In this document: positions 27,044 through 35,940 of the stretch, one piece after another | Layout of the letters: every line of letters starts with the position of its first letter | Position numbering within the stretch: the stretch's first letter is position 1 | Source of the DNA: Novosphingobium sp. NDB2Meth1 | Lineage (GTDB): Bacteria > Pseudomonadota > Alphaproteobacteria > Sphingomonadales > Sphingomonadaceae | Assembly (NCBI RefSeq): GCF_900117425.1 | Contig: NZ_FPEH01000032.1 | Coordinates: 372,001-436,000, forward strand | DNA length: 64,000 nt | Direction: 5' to 3' | Made by a program: the position numbers and the translations under genes | Notes under the pieces: model-generated | Told to the model about the DNA's origin: nothing | Databases searched by the model: none | The model's input: only the letters and a program-made list of their open reading frames with translations

Positions 27044-27832
27044 TCAACTCCGGCTGGATCGAAGGAAAGGTGTGAGGATCGCGGCGGCCTCGTCCGCTAT
27101 GGCAGGATGCACGGCGAGGCAGCGCTGCTTGGCGGCGGGACGTGCAGCATCGGCGGGATCAACCCACGCGCGATAGACAGCGCCTGCCTCCGCAGCGATC
27201 AGTCGGCCCGCCGCATCATCCCACAGACGCGCCTCGATCGAGGCATTCAGCGCGAGCGCGCCTTGCGCCACAGCGCAAAGCTGCAAGGCCTGCGATCCGA
27301 AATTGCGCAGCTTGCCGAAACGGCGGACCGCCCGGAAACCATCGCTGCCATCGAGCACATCGAGGAGACCGGTGGAGAGTGCCATCAACGATTGCGGCGC
27401 AGTGCCTGCCAGCGCAAGCCGCTGCCCGTCGCGCCATGCGCCTTGCCCGGCTTCGGCAGCATAGACGGTGCCTGAACCGATGGCGACGACGGCTCCGAGC
27501 AGGCTTTTGCCGTTTTCGACATAGGCGACCGACACGGCTGCGAAGGGCAGGCCGGCAATCCAGTTGCTGGTTCCATCGAGCGGATCGACCACCACCGCCC
27601 GCGCGGGCAGGGTCTCATCCTCGGCGATGCTTTCCTCACCCAGAACGGGGACGCCGAACATCGGTTCGAGCACGCCGCGCAAGTGATCTTCGAGCCGCCG
27701 ATCCATGTCGGTCACGAAATCATGCAGGCTCTTCTGTTCGATCGCCTGCGGTCGTGCACCCGCTGCCATGCCGGCGGCTTCCGCGACAAGTGCGGTCAGA
27801 CGGGCAAGGCTCGGGCTCGGGCTCGGGCTCAT
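27044..27832 (-). CDS. Inositol monophosphatase family phosphatase
   Basis: 262 residues. Mg-dependent sugar-phosphate phosphatase of the IMPase/FBPase/CysQ superfamily. Motifs: HDFVTDMDRRLEDHL, GEESIAEDE (metal-binding Glu), VVVDPLDGTSNWIAGLPFAA split as DPLDGTSNW, and LWDDAAGRLIAAEAGA (metal Asp). The ATG at 27832 overlaps the preceding stop by 4 bases (ATGA), so the frame upstream of it is not used. In the operon it would dephosphorylate a sugar phosphate before CMP activation, as the phosphatase does in sialic acid-type pathways (inference). Confidence 0.88.
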   Translation of the reverse strand: MSPSPSPSLARLTALVAEAAGMAAGARPQAIEQKSLHDFVTDMDRRLEDHLRGVLEPMFGVPVLGEESIAEDETLPARAVVVDPLDGTSNWIAGLPFAAVSVAYVENGKSLLGAVVAIGSGTVYAAEAGQGAWRDGQRLALAGTAPQSLMALSTGLLDVLDGSDGFRAVRRFGKLRNFGSQALQLCAVAQGALALNASIEARLWDDAAGRLIAAEAGAVYRAWVDPADAARPAAKQRCLAVHPAIADEAAAILTPFLRSSRS

Positions 27833-28644
27833 GCCTGGCCGCCTGCCTCTGGCGTCGGGACCAGATCCAGCGTGAATACCGCCTCCCCCGCGAAGGACAG
27901 GCCGATCGGCGTTCCGTCGCTCGGCAAGTCGATGCATGGTGTAATCCCGCCGGTCGAGATCCACTGCCCGCGTGCTAGCGAAACACCCTGGCGCCCCGCC
28001 TCGATGATGAACCCGCGCGCGGCTTCGATCGGACTCATCAGCAGCGCCTTCGGCGCGGTTGCCGCTGCGGCCACCACTCCATCGATCAGGATCGCGATCT
28101 CGCTGTCGATGGCGCTGTCGCGAATATTGTCGCGCGGCGGACCGAGAAACAGCGCGCCTGCGGCACAGCGGTCCGAAAGAAGCGCGGTCAGTCCGGCTTC
28201 CGGGATATTGACGATGCAGGAGTACGGCGCCTCCAGCGCGGGGGTCCACGCATCGAACAGCGCCGCAGATGGTGCGCTTGCTGCGACATCGACCGCATCG
28301 GCGGCAGCTATGTCGAGCGCAAGGCGGAAGGCTATTTCCGCTTCGGCCCGGAACACCGGCGGGGGCATGTGGGCCGGGCTCTGCCCCGCGACCCAGACTT
28401 CTTCACCATGCAGGGCGCCGAAATAGATCGTCTCGGTCACGAAGGTCGTGCGCGTACCGGCGGTCGTCGCGCCGAGCTTCCAGGCGGCAACAGGCTTGCC
28501 TGCCTGCCCGACCGTCTCGGCTGCCAGCGCGTAGGCGGCAGCCGGGTCAGCCGGCAGGTCGGCAGGCGCAAGTACGCGGCGCGCGCGCCCGGCCCGCAGC
28601 GCGAGGAGATCCCCAGGCGTCACGCGCTCGCTGCTTTCGGTCAT
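27829..28644 (-). CDS. 2-keto-4-pentenoate hydratase / FAH superfamily protein
   Basis: 271 residues. Sequence blocks GQAGKPVAAWKLGATT, FRAEAEIAFRLA (the metal-binding acidic residue pair), and ESE-like DSEIAILIDG with a late GQWISTGGITPCIDL belong to the MhpD/fumarylacetoacetate hydrolase superfamily, which works on 2-keto acids with a divalent metal. These enzymes usually belong to aromatic catabolism; no other catabolic gene is here. Next to sugar genes it may add water to, or cleave, a 2-keto-3-deoxy or unsaturated sugar acid. This is the oddest member of the run. Confidence 0.8.
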   Translation of the reverse strand: MTESSERVTPGDLLALRAGRARRVLAPADLPADPAAAYALAAETVGQAGKPVAAWKLGATTAGTRTTFVTETIYFGALHGEEVWVAGQSPAHMPPPVFRAEAEIAFRLALDIAAADAVDVAASAPSAALFDAWTPALEAPYSCIVNIPEAGLTALLSDRCAAGALFLGPPRDNIRDSAIDSEIAILIDGVVAAAATAPKALLMSPIEAARGFIIEAGRQGVSLARGQWISTGGITPCIDLPSDGTPIGLSFAGEAVFTLDLVPTPEAGGQA

Positions 28645-28653
28645 TCCCCTGGA

Positions 28654-29226
28654 TCAGAGTTCGTAGGCACGCGTTTCGTAGACCGGGCTGCCGATCATCA
28701 GGTCGATCGTCGCCGTGATCCAAATGCAATGCACGCATTCGACGAGGTTGTAGGCATCGCTCGGCACGTGGAACGCGAGGTCCGAAAGCTGCTTGAGCGG
28801 GTTGTTGGGATCACGGCCGGTGAAGCTCACCACCGGCAGGCCAGCATCGCGCGCAAAGCGTGCGGCGTTGACGACCGAGGGCGAGGTGCCCGAAACCGAA
28901 ATCAGCACGACCGCATCTTCGGGCTTGCAGTGATGTTCGATCGCCTTGGCCATCCAGTGGTCGTAGCCGAAGTCGTTGGCGAAGCAGGTGATCAAGTTCG
29001 GATCATGGAAGGTCATCGAACGAACCTTGCCCTGCTTGGTGAAGTCGACCGCGCCGTGCTCGGCGGCCGAGGCGCTCGCACCGTTGCCCGCGAACATCTG
29101 CTTGCCGCCGGCGTCGCGCACGCGCGCTGCGAGATCGCGGTATTGCTCGATCAGCGGATAGACTTCAGCCGGGAAGGCAAGCCGCCGATAGTCCTCGAAA
29201 TAGGCGTCAAGGAACTCTTTGCTCAT
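28654..29226 (-). CDS. SIS-domain phosphosugar isomerase (GmhA-like)
   Basis: 190 residues. The glycine-rich phosphate-binding loop FAGNGASASAAEHGAVDF and ISVSGTSPSVVNAA match GmhA/DiaA-type SIS isomerases. The ATG at 29226 has GGAAGGAGTG in front, so the longer open frame upstream is not used. GmhA makes sedoheptulose-7-phosphate into the heptose-7-phosphate; other SIS enzymes isomerise arabinose-5-phosphate or hexose phosphates. Within the run it is probably the first committed step for the special sugar. The substrate is not determined by sequence. Confidence 0.88.
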   Translation of the reverse strand: MSKEFLDAYFEDYRRLAFPAEVYPLIEQYRDLAARVRDAGGKQMFAGNGASASAAEHGAVDFTKQGKVRSMTFHDPNLITCFANDFGYDHWMAKAIEHHCKPEDAVVLISVSGTSPSVVNAARFARDAGLPVVSFTGRDPNNPLKQLSDLAFHVPSDAYNLVECVHCIWITATIDLMIGSPVYETRAYEL

Positions 29227-29273
29227 GGTGGTCACTCCTTCCGGTAATCGGCGCCGCGCGGCAGGGCCGCGAT

Positions 29274-30317
29274 TCAGGCCAGCTTGGCGTTGAGGTCGGT
29301 GTAGAGCAGCTCGGAATCGAGGCGCTCGTTCTCGTAGATGCGGTCGATCAGCTCCATCACTTCGAGCGCATGGGCAGAGCTGCCCGCAGTGATCGGCAGG
29401 CCCTTCTCCACGGCATCGAAGAAGATCCGCATTTCTTCGTCCCACGAGGTATCGATCTCGTAGGTGAAGCGTTCCTCGTCTTCCCAGTGCGCAGCCGGAG
29501 CTTTCGAGCGGTTGGTCGCGACGACAAGCTGCTCCTGCCCATAGGAGTTGCTCGACGTCTTGAGCCCGTTGAGGACCATGTAGCCCCGCTCCATGAACAC
29601 TTCGAGACTGAACAGGTGGCGCCACTGGGTCATCGTCGAATGGAGCGAGGCAACGAGGCCGGTCTTCTTGTTGCGCATCTGCGCGAAGACATTGTCTTCG
29701 ATGCCGGGCTGATGCCAGTAGACGCTGGAGACCATCGCCTGCACTTCGTCGAACCCGCCGCCGAGGTGGAGGAACAGGTCGAGCATGTGGATGCCCTGGT
29801 CGATCAGAATTCCGCCGCCCGAGAGGCCCTTGTCCGCACGCCAGCCCTTCAGGAAGTCGGCATCGACCGATTTCCCGTAGCGCCCGCGCATCCACAAGAT
29901 CCGCCCGTACTGCCCGCTGTCGACCAGCCCTCGCATGTGCTTCACCGCACCATGATGGCGGTGGTTGAAGCCGTACATCAGCTTGGCCTTGGTCTGGCGC
30001 TCGACTTCGCGGATATCCCGAACGTCCTGACCGGTCAGTGCCGGCGGCTTTTCGCAGAACACGGCCTTTCCTGCCCGCATTGCGGCGATGGTGACCGGCT
30101 TGTTGTAGACGTTGGCAGTCGCGATGAAGATGATCTCGATTTCCGGATCGGCAACAAGCTCTTCCCAGTCGTCATAGAGCCGGATGCTGTCGGGCAGATC
30201 GGTCGGCTGGGCAAAGGGATCGTGCACGGCCACAACGACACCGCGCCCGGATGCCTCGATCCGGTCATGCCGCAGCCGGCCCATCTTGCCGTACCCGATG
30301 ATTCCAACCTTGATCAT
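29274..30317 (-). CDS. Gfo/Idh/MocA family oxidoreductase
   Basis: 347 residues. NAD(P)-dependent sugar oxidoreductase: N-terminal MIKVGIIGYGKMG (Rossmann), IFIATANVYN, VFCEKPPALTG (the conserved EKP catalytic-region Lys), and a second-domain GGGILIDQGIHMLDLFLHL with the conserved Gly-Asp-x-x-His block. First gene of the minus-strand run, 48 bases upstream of the SIS gene. It may oxidise a hydroxyl group to a keto group, as WlbA does in the making of uronic acid derivatives. The promoter of the run should be in the 450 bases upstream. Confidence 0.9.
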   Translation of the reverse strand: MIKVGIIGYGKMGRLRHDRIEASGRGVVVAVHDPFAQPTDLPDSIRLYDDWEELVADPEIEIIFIATANVYNKPVTIAAMRAGKAVFCEKPPALTGQDVRDIREVERQTKAKLMYGFNHRHHGAVKHMRGLVDSGQYGRILWMRGRYGKSVDADFLKGWRADKGLSGGGILIDQGIHMLDLFLHLGGGFDEVQAMVSSVYWHQPGIEDNVFAQMRNKKTGLVASLHSTMTQWRHLFSLEVFMERGYMVLNGLKTSSNSYGQEQLVVATNRSKAPAAHWEDEERFTYEIDTSWDEEMRIFFDAVEKGLPITAGSSAHALEVMELIDRIYENERLDSELLYTDLNAKLA

Positions 30318-30771
30318 GCGAAACTACTCCGAAGAATCCGACCGCCGCGCATCACGCGCAAGCGCCACATGGGTGTATCGATCCGCGCTGCAGTTCCAAT
30401 TGCCTCGTTGAAGAGCGGCCACATTGGCGCTGCGCGGTATGTGCCGAAAAATTTTGCAGAATCATGACGAAATACGGATCTCTGCCCCCTGCCTCGTCTA
30501 TCGGTGGCGCTCGTCACCCCGGCTGCGAGACCGGGCGGAAATGTGCCGACTCCGACTGAAGGCCATAGTAACGATCTCCACCCAGACCACTGCCCACCGA
30601 CACGGTGGAGTCTGCAGCACGGAACCTATCCGATATATGTCTTGTGGCATATTGCATTGCACAATGGCAAGCAAAATAGAACCAAGCGTACTTAGGCAAT
30701 GTACGTATTTCTCTCACGCCGGGAGTGGCGTCGCCGAGCCTTGCGAACTGCGCTCCAAGCATCGCTCGGGG
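30318..30771. other. 454-base intergenic region, promoter region of the minus-strand run
   Basis: No gene supported. The part next to the oxidoreductase start should contain the promoter of the ten-gene run. On the other side is the 3' end of lptA. An imperfect palindrome CATTG-CA-CAATG (30655-30666) lies in an AT-richer patch and could be an operator. lptB, which usually follows lptA, is not here. Confidence 0.45.
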
Positions 30772-31359
30772 TTAGTTTTTCGGAACCGAAAAGCTGCCGC
30801 TGACCCGGCCCCCGCTACGCGTTGCCCCCGGCTCGCCGGCTGTCCCGGAGGGAGACACTGCACCGCCGGATGAACGACCGTCGATGTTCGAGATGCCCGT
30901 GTTGAGATCGATCACCAGACGCCCGCCATTGAGGGTATCGGTCCCGCGGCGCAGAGCTACATTGCCGACCATCGTGATGATCTTGCGGTCGAAATCATAG
31001 ACCGCGACATCGCCGCTGGCGCGTTCGTTGCCGCGAGTCACGATCACGCCCCCGGTCGCGTCGATCCGCTGGATCTGCAGCGAACCGGCATCGGTATAGG
31101 CAACTGTCGTACGTGCCGCGCGCAGGGTGAGATCGGCCTGGGTGATATCGACATTTCCGGAGAGCACGACACGGTTCTGCTTGTCCTGCAGCTCGATCCG
31201 GTCCGCAGCATAATTGACCGGCGCCTTGCTGTTGTGCGCCGCAATCGCCTGCGCGCCAAGATGCTGCGCTCCGGCTACCAGCGCGGCGCTTGCAGCAAAA
31301 CCGATCGCGAACGATCGCAGCGGCCGCGCTTCCTTCAAGGCTTCGATCAGCTTGGTCAT
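30772..31359 (-). CDS. lptA: LPS transport periplasmic protein LptA
   Basis: 195 residues. Periplasmic bridge protein carrying lipopolysaccharide from LptC to the LptDE complex. An uncleaved or late-cleaved signal segment (SFAIGFAASAALVAGAQHLGA) and then the OstA_N pattern: APVNYAADRIELQDKQNRVVLSGNVDI, RGNERASGDVAVYD, KIITMVGNVALRRGTDTLNGG. The C-terminal 30 residues are low-complexity Gly/Ser. Ten bases after lptC, so co-transcribed. In most relatives an lptB gene comes next; here it is missing. Confidence 0.9.
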   Translation of the reverse strand: MTKLIEALKEARPLRSFAIGFAASAALVAGAQHLGAQAIAAHNSKAPVNYAADRIELQDKQNRVVLSGNVDITQADLTLRAARTTVAYTDAGSLQIQRIDATGGVIVTRGNERASGDVAVYDFDRKIITMVGNVALRRGTDTLNGGRLVIDLNTGISNIDGRSSGGAVSPSGTAGEPGATRSGGRVSGSFSVPKN

Positions 31360-31369
31360 TCCATCGCCA

Positions 31370-32014
31370 TCAGGGCATCTTCAGCTTGCCAGGTTCCATC
31401 GTCAGGCGGGCGTGGCCCTCGAGCGTGATCGTCCGCGCTTCGAGATCAGCGTCTATCCTGTCGGCGGAGAAAGTGCCAGCGGGAATGCGCCCCTCCGCCC
31501 GGCCCCGGCTCACCAGCATGCGCTTGCCGATGTCGATGTTCGCACCGTCGGTCACCATGCGATAGCCGTCCGAGGTCTCGAAATTCACCGGAGTCGGCAC
31601 CGCGATCTTCTGCTTGGCGAAATCATAGATCCCGGCCCCGGTCGTGAGGCTCGCCGGTCCATCGTTCAGCAGCACCCGCGCGGTTATGTCGCGCATCTCG
31701 ACCTCGTCGCGCTTTTCCGAATGCTGCACTGCGCTGCCGGCGGTTACGGAAAAGTTCCGCCCGGCGTCGTCTTGCCCGCGATACAAGGCGCTTACCACCC
31801 GCAGCCGGTCATTGACCATCGCCACCTTGTTGCGGTCGAGCAGGAAGCTGATGTCTCCACGCGGAGAAAACGGTGCAATCACGAGCACCGCGAGAAGCGC
31901 GCCAATCAGCGACGGCATGCCGACCGCGACCAGACGCACCATGCGATCGTGTAGACCTCCAGGCGCCGCGAATTGCTGGCGACGACCGCGCAGAGTGTCC
32001 GCCTTCTGCGTCAT
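31370..32014 (-). CDS. lptC: LPS export protein LptC
   Basis: 214 residues; one membrane anchor (about 29-49, LVAVGMPSLIGALLAVLVIAP) and a periplasmic beta-jellyroll (VNDRLRVVSALYRGQDDAGRNF, VEMRDITARVLL, GTFSADRIDADLEARTITLEG). It receives lipopolysaccharide from the LptBFG transporter and passes it to LptA. Located between the exonuclease gene and lptA, as in other alphaproteobacteria; overlaps neither. Divergent family, so much of the confidence comes from synteny and size. Confidence 0.9.
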   Translation of the reverse strand: MTQKADTLRGRRQQFAAPGGLHDRMVRLVAVGMPSLIGALLAVLVIAPFSPRGDISFLLDRNKVAMVNDRLRVVSALYRGQDDAGRNFSVTAGSAVQHSEKRDEVEMRDITARVLLNDGPASLTTGAGIYDFAKQKIAVPTPVNFETSDGYRMVTDGANIDIGKRMLVSRGRAEGRIPAGTFSADRIDADLEARTITLEGHARLTMEPGKLKMP

Positions 32015-32050
32015 CGTGCGTGTTCTCCGGTGCAGATCACGGGCATGCCC

Positions 32051-32668
32051 TCATTCGTGGCTGAAGATATCCCGGTCGGCCCAGCCCCCAATGTCGAGCA
32101 GCGACCGGGTCGGCAGGAACTCGAAGCAGGCCTGCGCCACTTCGGTGCGCCCCTCCCGCGCCAGCCGCTCCACAAAGATGCCGTGCATGGCGTGGAGATA
32201 GCGCACGTCCGAGGCAGCGTAATCCTGCTGCGCGTCGCTCAGCGTCGGCGCGCCCCAGTCGCTTGATTGCTGCTGCTTGGAGATCTCCTTGCCCAACAGT
32301 TCGCGCACGAGTTCCTTGAGCCCATGCCGATCCGTGTAGGTGCGCACCAGCTTGGACGCGATCTTGGTGCAGAACACCGGCGCAGCCATGACCTTGAGAT
32401 AGTATTGAATTGCCGCCAGATCGAAGCGCGCGAAGTGGTAGAGCTTCAGGCGCCCCGGATCGGCGAGCACCGCGCGCAGGTTCGGCGCAGCATAATCGCT
32501 CCCCGCCGCGAAGCGGACGAGATGCTCGTCACCCTGACCATCGGAAATCTGCAGCAGGCAGAGCCGGTCACGCGCGGTGACCAGCCCCATCGTTTCGGTA
32601 TCAACAGCAACCGGACCCGGGGCGAGCACGCCTGCGGGCAGGTCCTCTTCGTGAAGATAAACAGCCAT
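32051..32668 (-). CDS. RNase D-like 3'-5' exonuclease
   Basis: 205 residues, DEDDy exonuclease domain only, without the HRDC domains of full RNase D. Motifs: VAVDTETMGL (Asp-x-Glu), LYHFARFDLAAIQYY (Asp), and DYAASDVRYLHAM (Tyr-x-x-x-Asp). This short form is common in alphaproteobacteria and stands before lptC-lptA. It degrades the 3' ends of RNA, likely tRNA precursors. The 36-base gap to lptC suggests co-transcription. Confidence 0.92.
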   Translation of the reverse strand: MAVYLHEEDLPAGVLAPGPVAVDTETMGLVTARDRLCLLQISDGQGDEHLVRFAAGSDYAAPNLRAVLADPGRLKLYHFARFDLAAIQYYLKVMAAPVFCTKIASKLVRTYTDRHGLKELVRELLGKEISKQQQSSDWGAPTLSDAQQDYAASDVRYLHAMHGIFVERLAREGRTEVAQACFEFLPTRSLLDIGGWADRDIFSHE

Positions 32669-32730
32669 CCGTTGCGCTTAGGCTTTCGTCGCAGTGGCGG
32701 CAAGCGGGGGAATCGGCTCCGACGGCGGAC

Positions 32731-34047
32731 TTATGTCCGTCCAACGCTGCTATAGTGCCATCCGGCCGCGCGCACCTCGTCGGGATTGTAGACATTGCGC
32801 AAATCGACGAGCACTTTGCTGCGCACGAGTTGCCCGACACGATCGAGATCGATGCCTCGGAAGGCGTCCCATTCGGTCACGAGCACCACAGCATCAGCAC
32901 CGGTGACCGCTTCGTAGGCGTTTCCGACCATGGTGACTTGCGGGATCAATGGTGCAGCGGCTTCCATGCCTTCCGGATCGTACGCCACGATCTCCGCGCC
33001 AACATCGAGCAGCGCCTGCACGATCGCGATCGAGGGCGCATCGCGCATGTCATCGGTATTCGGCTTGAAGGTGAGGCCCAGCAGCGCAATCTTCCGCCCG
33101 CGCGGTTCCCCGACTCCGGCGTCTGCCATTGCCTCGATGACCTTGCGGCCCATCGCCCGTTTGCGGCTGTCGTTAACCCGCACCACCGCCTCGACGATGC
33201 GTACCGGGCTGGCAAAATCCTCCGCCGTCTTGAGCAGCGCCAACGTGTCCTTGGGGAAGCAGCTGCCGCCATAGCCCGGCCCGGCGTGGAGAAACTTCGA
33301 ACCGATGCGGTTATCAAGTCCGATGCCGCGCGAAACGTCCTGCACGTCCGCCCCGACCTTTTCGCACAGGTCCGCCATCTCGTTGATGAAGGTGATCTTG
33401 GTCGCAAGAAACGCGTTGGCGGCGTACTTGATCAGCTCGGAACTGCGGCGGCCAGTGAACAGCAGCGGCGCCTTGTTGAGGAAAAGCGGGCGATAGACCT
33501 CGGACATCACGCCGCGTTCCCATTCGCCCTCGGCGCCGACGACGATACGGTCGGGCCGCTTGAAATCGCCGATCGCGGCGCCCTCACGCAGGAATTCGGG
33601 ATTGGAAACGACGGCAAACTGTGCGTCTGGCGCGCGCTCGCGGATGATCCGCTCGACTTCATCGCCCGTGCCGACCGGGACGGTCGATTTGGTGACGATC
33701 ACTGCCGGATTGATCAGGTTGTCGGCAATCTCCTGCGCCACAGCATAGACATATGACAGGTCCGCGTGGCCGTCGCCGCGCCGCGAAGGCGTCCCGACTG
33801 CAATGAAAATCGCCTGGGCATCCTTGATCGAGGCCGGAAGATCGGTCGAGAACGTGAGACGCCCGCCGCGCACGTTGGTGGCGACAAGTTCGGCAAGACC
33901 GGGCTCGTAGATTGGCATGATTCCGGCACGAAGCCGCTCGATCTTGCTCGCATCCTTGTCGATGCAAACGACATCGTGACCGAAATCGGCAAAGCAGGCA
34001 CCCGAGACGAGCCCGACATAGCCTGAACCCACCATTGCGATCTTCAT
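32731..34047 (-). CDS. ugd: UDP-glucose 6-dehydrogenase
   Basis: 438 residues. Oxidises UDP-glucose to UDP-glucuronic acid with two NAD+. N-terminal MVGSGYVGLVSGACFAD binds NAD; the catalytic Cys is in GPGYGGSCFPKDT; FKPNTDDMRDAPS is the C-terminal domain signature. Full length. UDP-glucuronate is a standard building block of sphingomonad EPS, so this gene probably serves the locus next door, although it is a separate transcript downstream of the divergent ung gene. Confidence 0.96.
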   Translation of the reverse strand: MKIAMVGSGYVGLVSGACFADFGHDVVCIDKDASKIERLRAGIMPIYEPGLAELVATNVRGGRLTFSTDLPASIKDAQAIFIAVGTPSRRGDGHADLSYVYAVAQEIADNLINPAVIVTKSTVPVGTGDEVERIIRERAPDAQFAVVSNPEFLREGAAIGDFKRPDRIVVGAEGEWERGVMSEVYRPLFLNKAPLLFTGRRSSELIKYAANAFLATKITFINEMADLCEKVGADVQDVSRGIGLDNRIGSKFLHAGPGYGGSCFPKDTLALLKTAEDFASPVRIVEAVVRVNDSRKRAMGRKVIEAMADAGVGEPRGRKIALLGLTFKPNTDDMRDAPSIAIVQALLDVGAEIVAYDPEGMEAAAPLIPQVTMVGNAYEAVTGADAVVLVTEWDAFRGIDLDRVGQLVRSKVLVDLRNVYNPDEVRAAGWHYSSVGRT

Positions 34048-34148
34048 GCGCGTATCCTCGAAACTGGGCTCCGCCCGTTAGCAATCCGCCCGGTGCCCAT
34101 GCAAACGGTATTCCCGATGGGCCGCTGGAACGCTAACGCTGCGGCTTT

Positions 34149-34838
34149 ATGACAAGCAGCTCCATCCCGGAAACCTGGCGCCCGTCGCTCGAACCCGTCC
34201 TTGCCAGCCGCCCGCTGCGCACCCTCGGCGGCTTTCTCAAGGCCGAGGAGGCAGCGGGCAAGACCATCTATCCGCCCGCCGGCACGCGGCTCGCCGCACT
34301 CGCGCTGACACCGCTGCCTGACGTGCGCGTGGTCATTCTCGGGCAGGATCCCTACCACGGGCCCGGCCAGGCGCATGGGCTTGCCTTTTCGGTGCGCCCG
34401 GGTGTGCCGGTGCCGCCTAGCTTGCTCAATATCTTCAAGGAACAGGAAACCGATCTTGGTCTGCTACGCCCAATGCACGGCCACCTCGAAAGCTGGGCGC
34501 AAGGCGGCGTGCTGCTGCTGAACACCGTGCTCACCGTCGAGGCGGGCCAAGCCGGCTCGCACCAAGGCAAAGGCTGGGAGCTGTTTACCGATGCCGCGAT
34601 CCGCGCCGTGGCCGAGCGCGGCGCGCCATGCGCGTACCTCCTTTGGGGCAGCCATGCGCGCAGCAAGGCGCCGCTGATCCGCGAAGCAAGCACTGGCCCG
34701 CAGCTGATTCTGGAAGCCCCGCACCCGAGCCCGCTCTCGGCGCACCGTGGCTTCTTTGGATGCCGGCACTTCAGCAAGGCCAACGCGTTTCTGCAAGAAC
34801 AGGGCACCGCCCCGGTCGACTGGCGCTTGCCGGCCTAA
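34149..34838 (+). CDS. ung: Uracil-DNA glycosylase
   Basis: 229 residues. Removes uracil from DNA as the first step of base-excision repair. Family 1 motifs: VVILGQDPYHGPGQAHGLAFS (catalytic Asp in GQDPYH), VLLLNTVLTV and HPSPLSAHRGFFGC (catalytic His). Divergent from ugd and overlapping the end of corA by 4 bases on opposite strands. Confidence 0.96.
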   Translation: MTSSSIPETWRPSLEPVLASRPLRTLGGFLKAEEAAGKTIYPPAGTRLAALALTPLPDVRVVILGQDPYHGPGQAHGLAFSVRPGVPVPPSLLNIFKEQETDLGLLRPMHGHLESWAQGGVLLLNTVLTVEAGQAGSHQGKGWELFTDAAIRAVAERGAPCAYLLWGSHARSKAPLIREASTGPQLILEAPHPSPLSAHRGFFGCRHFSKANAFLQEQGTAPVDWRLPA

Positions 34839-35818
34839 AGCCAGCCGATCCGGCGGAACCGCCAGAGCAGTCCGCCGCAGATCACGATGATCAGCCCCCA
34901 AACCATTGCATAGCCCCAGCGCCAGTGCAGTTCGGGGATGTTGTCGAAGTTCATCCCGTAGATGCCGGCAATCGCCGTCGGGACCGCAAGGATCGCAGCC
35001 CAGGCCGCGAGCTGGCGGGTGATGACGCCCTGCCGATGCTGTTCGAGCAGGCCTGCCGTCTCGACCGTCACCGCCAGCGTTTCCTTGAGGCTCTGCATCC
35101 GCGCCATTGCCCTGCGGACGTGATCGAGCACGTCGCGGAACCAGATTCGTGCGGAAGGATCGATCACCGGGAGGTCCGCCTCGGCAAGGCGTTCGGTCAG
35201 TTCCTCCATCGGCCCGATGATCCGCTCGAACCGCCGAAGCTCGCGGCGAAGGCGGAAGATGCGGCGGATCGTGGCGGGATCGGGGAACTGGTCGATCGCC
35301 GCTTCCTCGATCGCGTGCGCCACTTCCTCGAACTGATCGGCAATCGGAAGATATCCGTCGACGATGAAATCGAGCACGGCGTGGAGCACGTAGTCCGCGC
35401 CCTCTGCAAGATGCTCGGTATCCGCTTCGAGTGCCCGGCGCAGATCGGCATGCGCGCGGGCCGAACCTATCCGCACCGTCACGATGAACTGGGCGCCGAG
35501 GAACATCGAGGTCTGCCCGTAGGTGATCGTATTGCCGCCCGGATCCATCATCGCGGTGCGCGCCACGACGAAGAGCTGCTGGCCATAGAGATCGACCTTG
35601 GGCAGCTGGCGCGGATTGAGCGCATCCTCGACCGCCAGCGGATGGAGCCCGAACTGGCGCGCGACCCGCGCCATTTCCTGATCGGTGGGATCGCAGAGGC
35701 CGATCCAGTCGAAGCACCCGCGCGGCAGAGTTGCCTCGGGTGCCGGATCGCCCGTCAGCGCCAGATCGGCCGGATCGGGCTTCCCCTCGGTATAGCGGCG
35801 CGCGGCGATGATCGGCAT
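34835..35818 (-). CDS. corA: CorA-type magnesium/cobalt transporter
   Basis: 327 residues. Cytoplasmic alpha/beta and long helical funnel domain, then two C-terminal membrane helices; the selectivity motif GMN is in IYGMNFDNIPE between them, and the protein ends in a basic tail (RFRRIGWL). The ATG at 35818 has AGAAGGAA before it and gives the usual MPII... start; a longer frame of 12 codons is not supported. Imports Mg2+ or Co2+ into the cell. Confidence 0.93.
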   Translation of the reverse strand: MPIIAARRYTEGKPDPADLALTGDPAPEATLPRGCFDWIGLCDPTDQEMARVARQFGLHPLAVEDALNPRQLPKVDLYGQQLFVVARTAMMDPGGNTITYGQTSMFLGAQFIVTVRIGSARAHADLRRALEADTEHLAEGADYVLHAVLDFIVDGYLPIADQFEEVAHAIEEAAIDQFPDPATIRRIFRLRRELRRFERIIGPMEELTERLAEADLPVIDPSARIWFRDVLDHVRRAMARMQSLKETLAVTVETAGLLEQHRQGVITRQLAAWAAILAVPTAIAGIYGMNFDNIPELHWRWGYAMVWGLIIVICGGLLWRFRRIGWL

Positions 35819-35940
35819 GGCGTTCCTTCTGTCGCGGCGCCCCGGAAAGTGCAATCATCTGCGTTTAATCATCCAGTGAAACAGACTGGCAATCGTTCCT
35901 CCTGCTGCTATCATGCATGTCAATAGCTTGGGAGAACACC

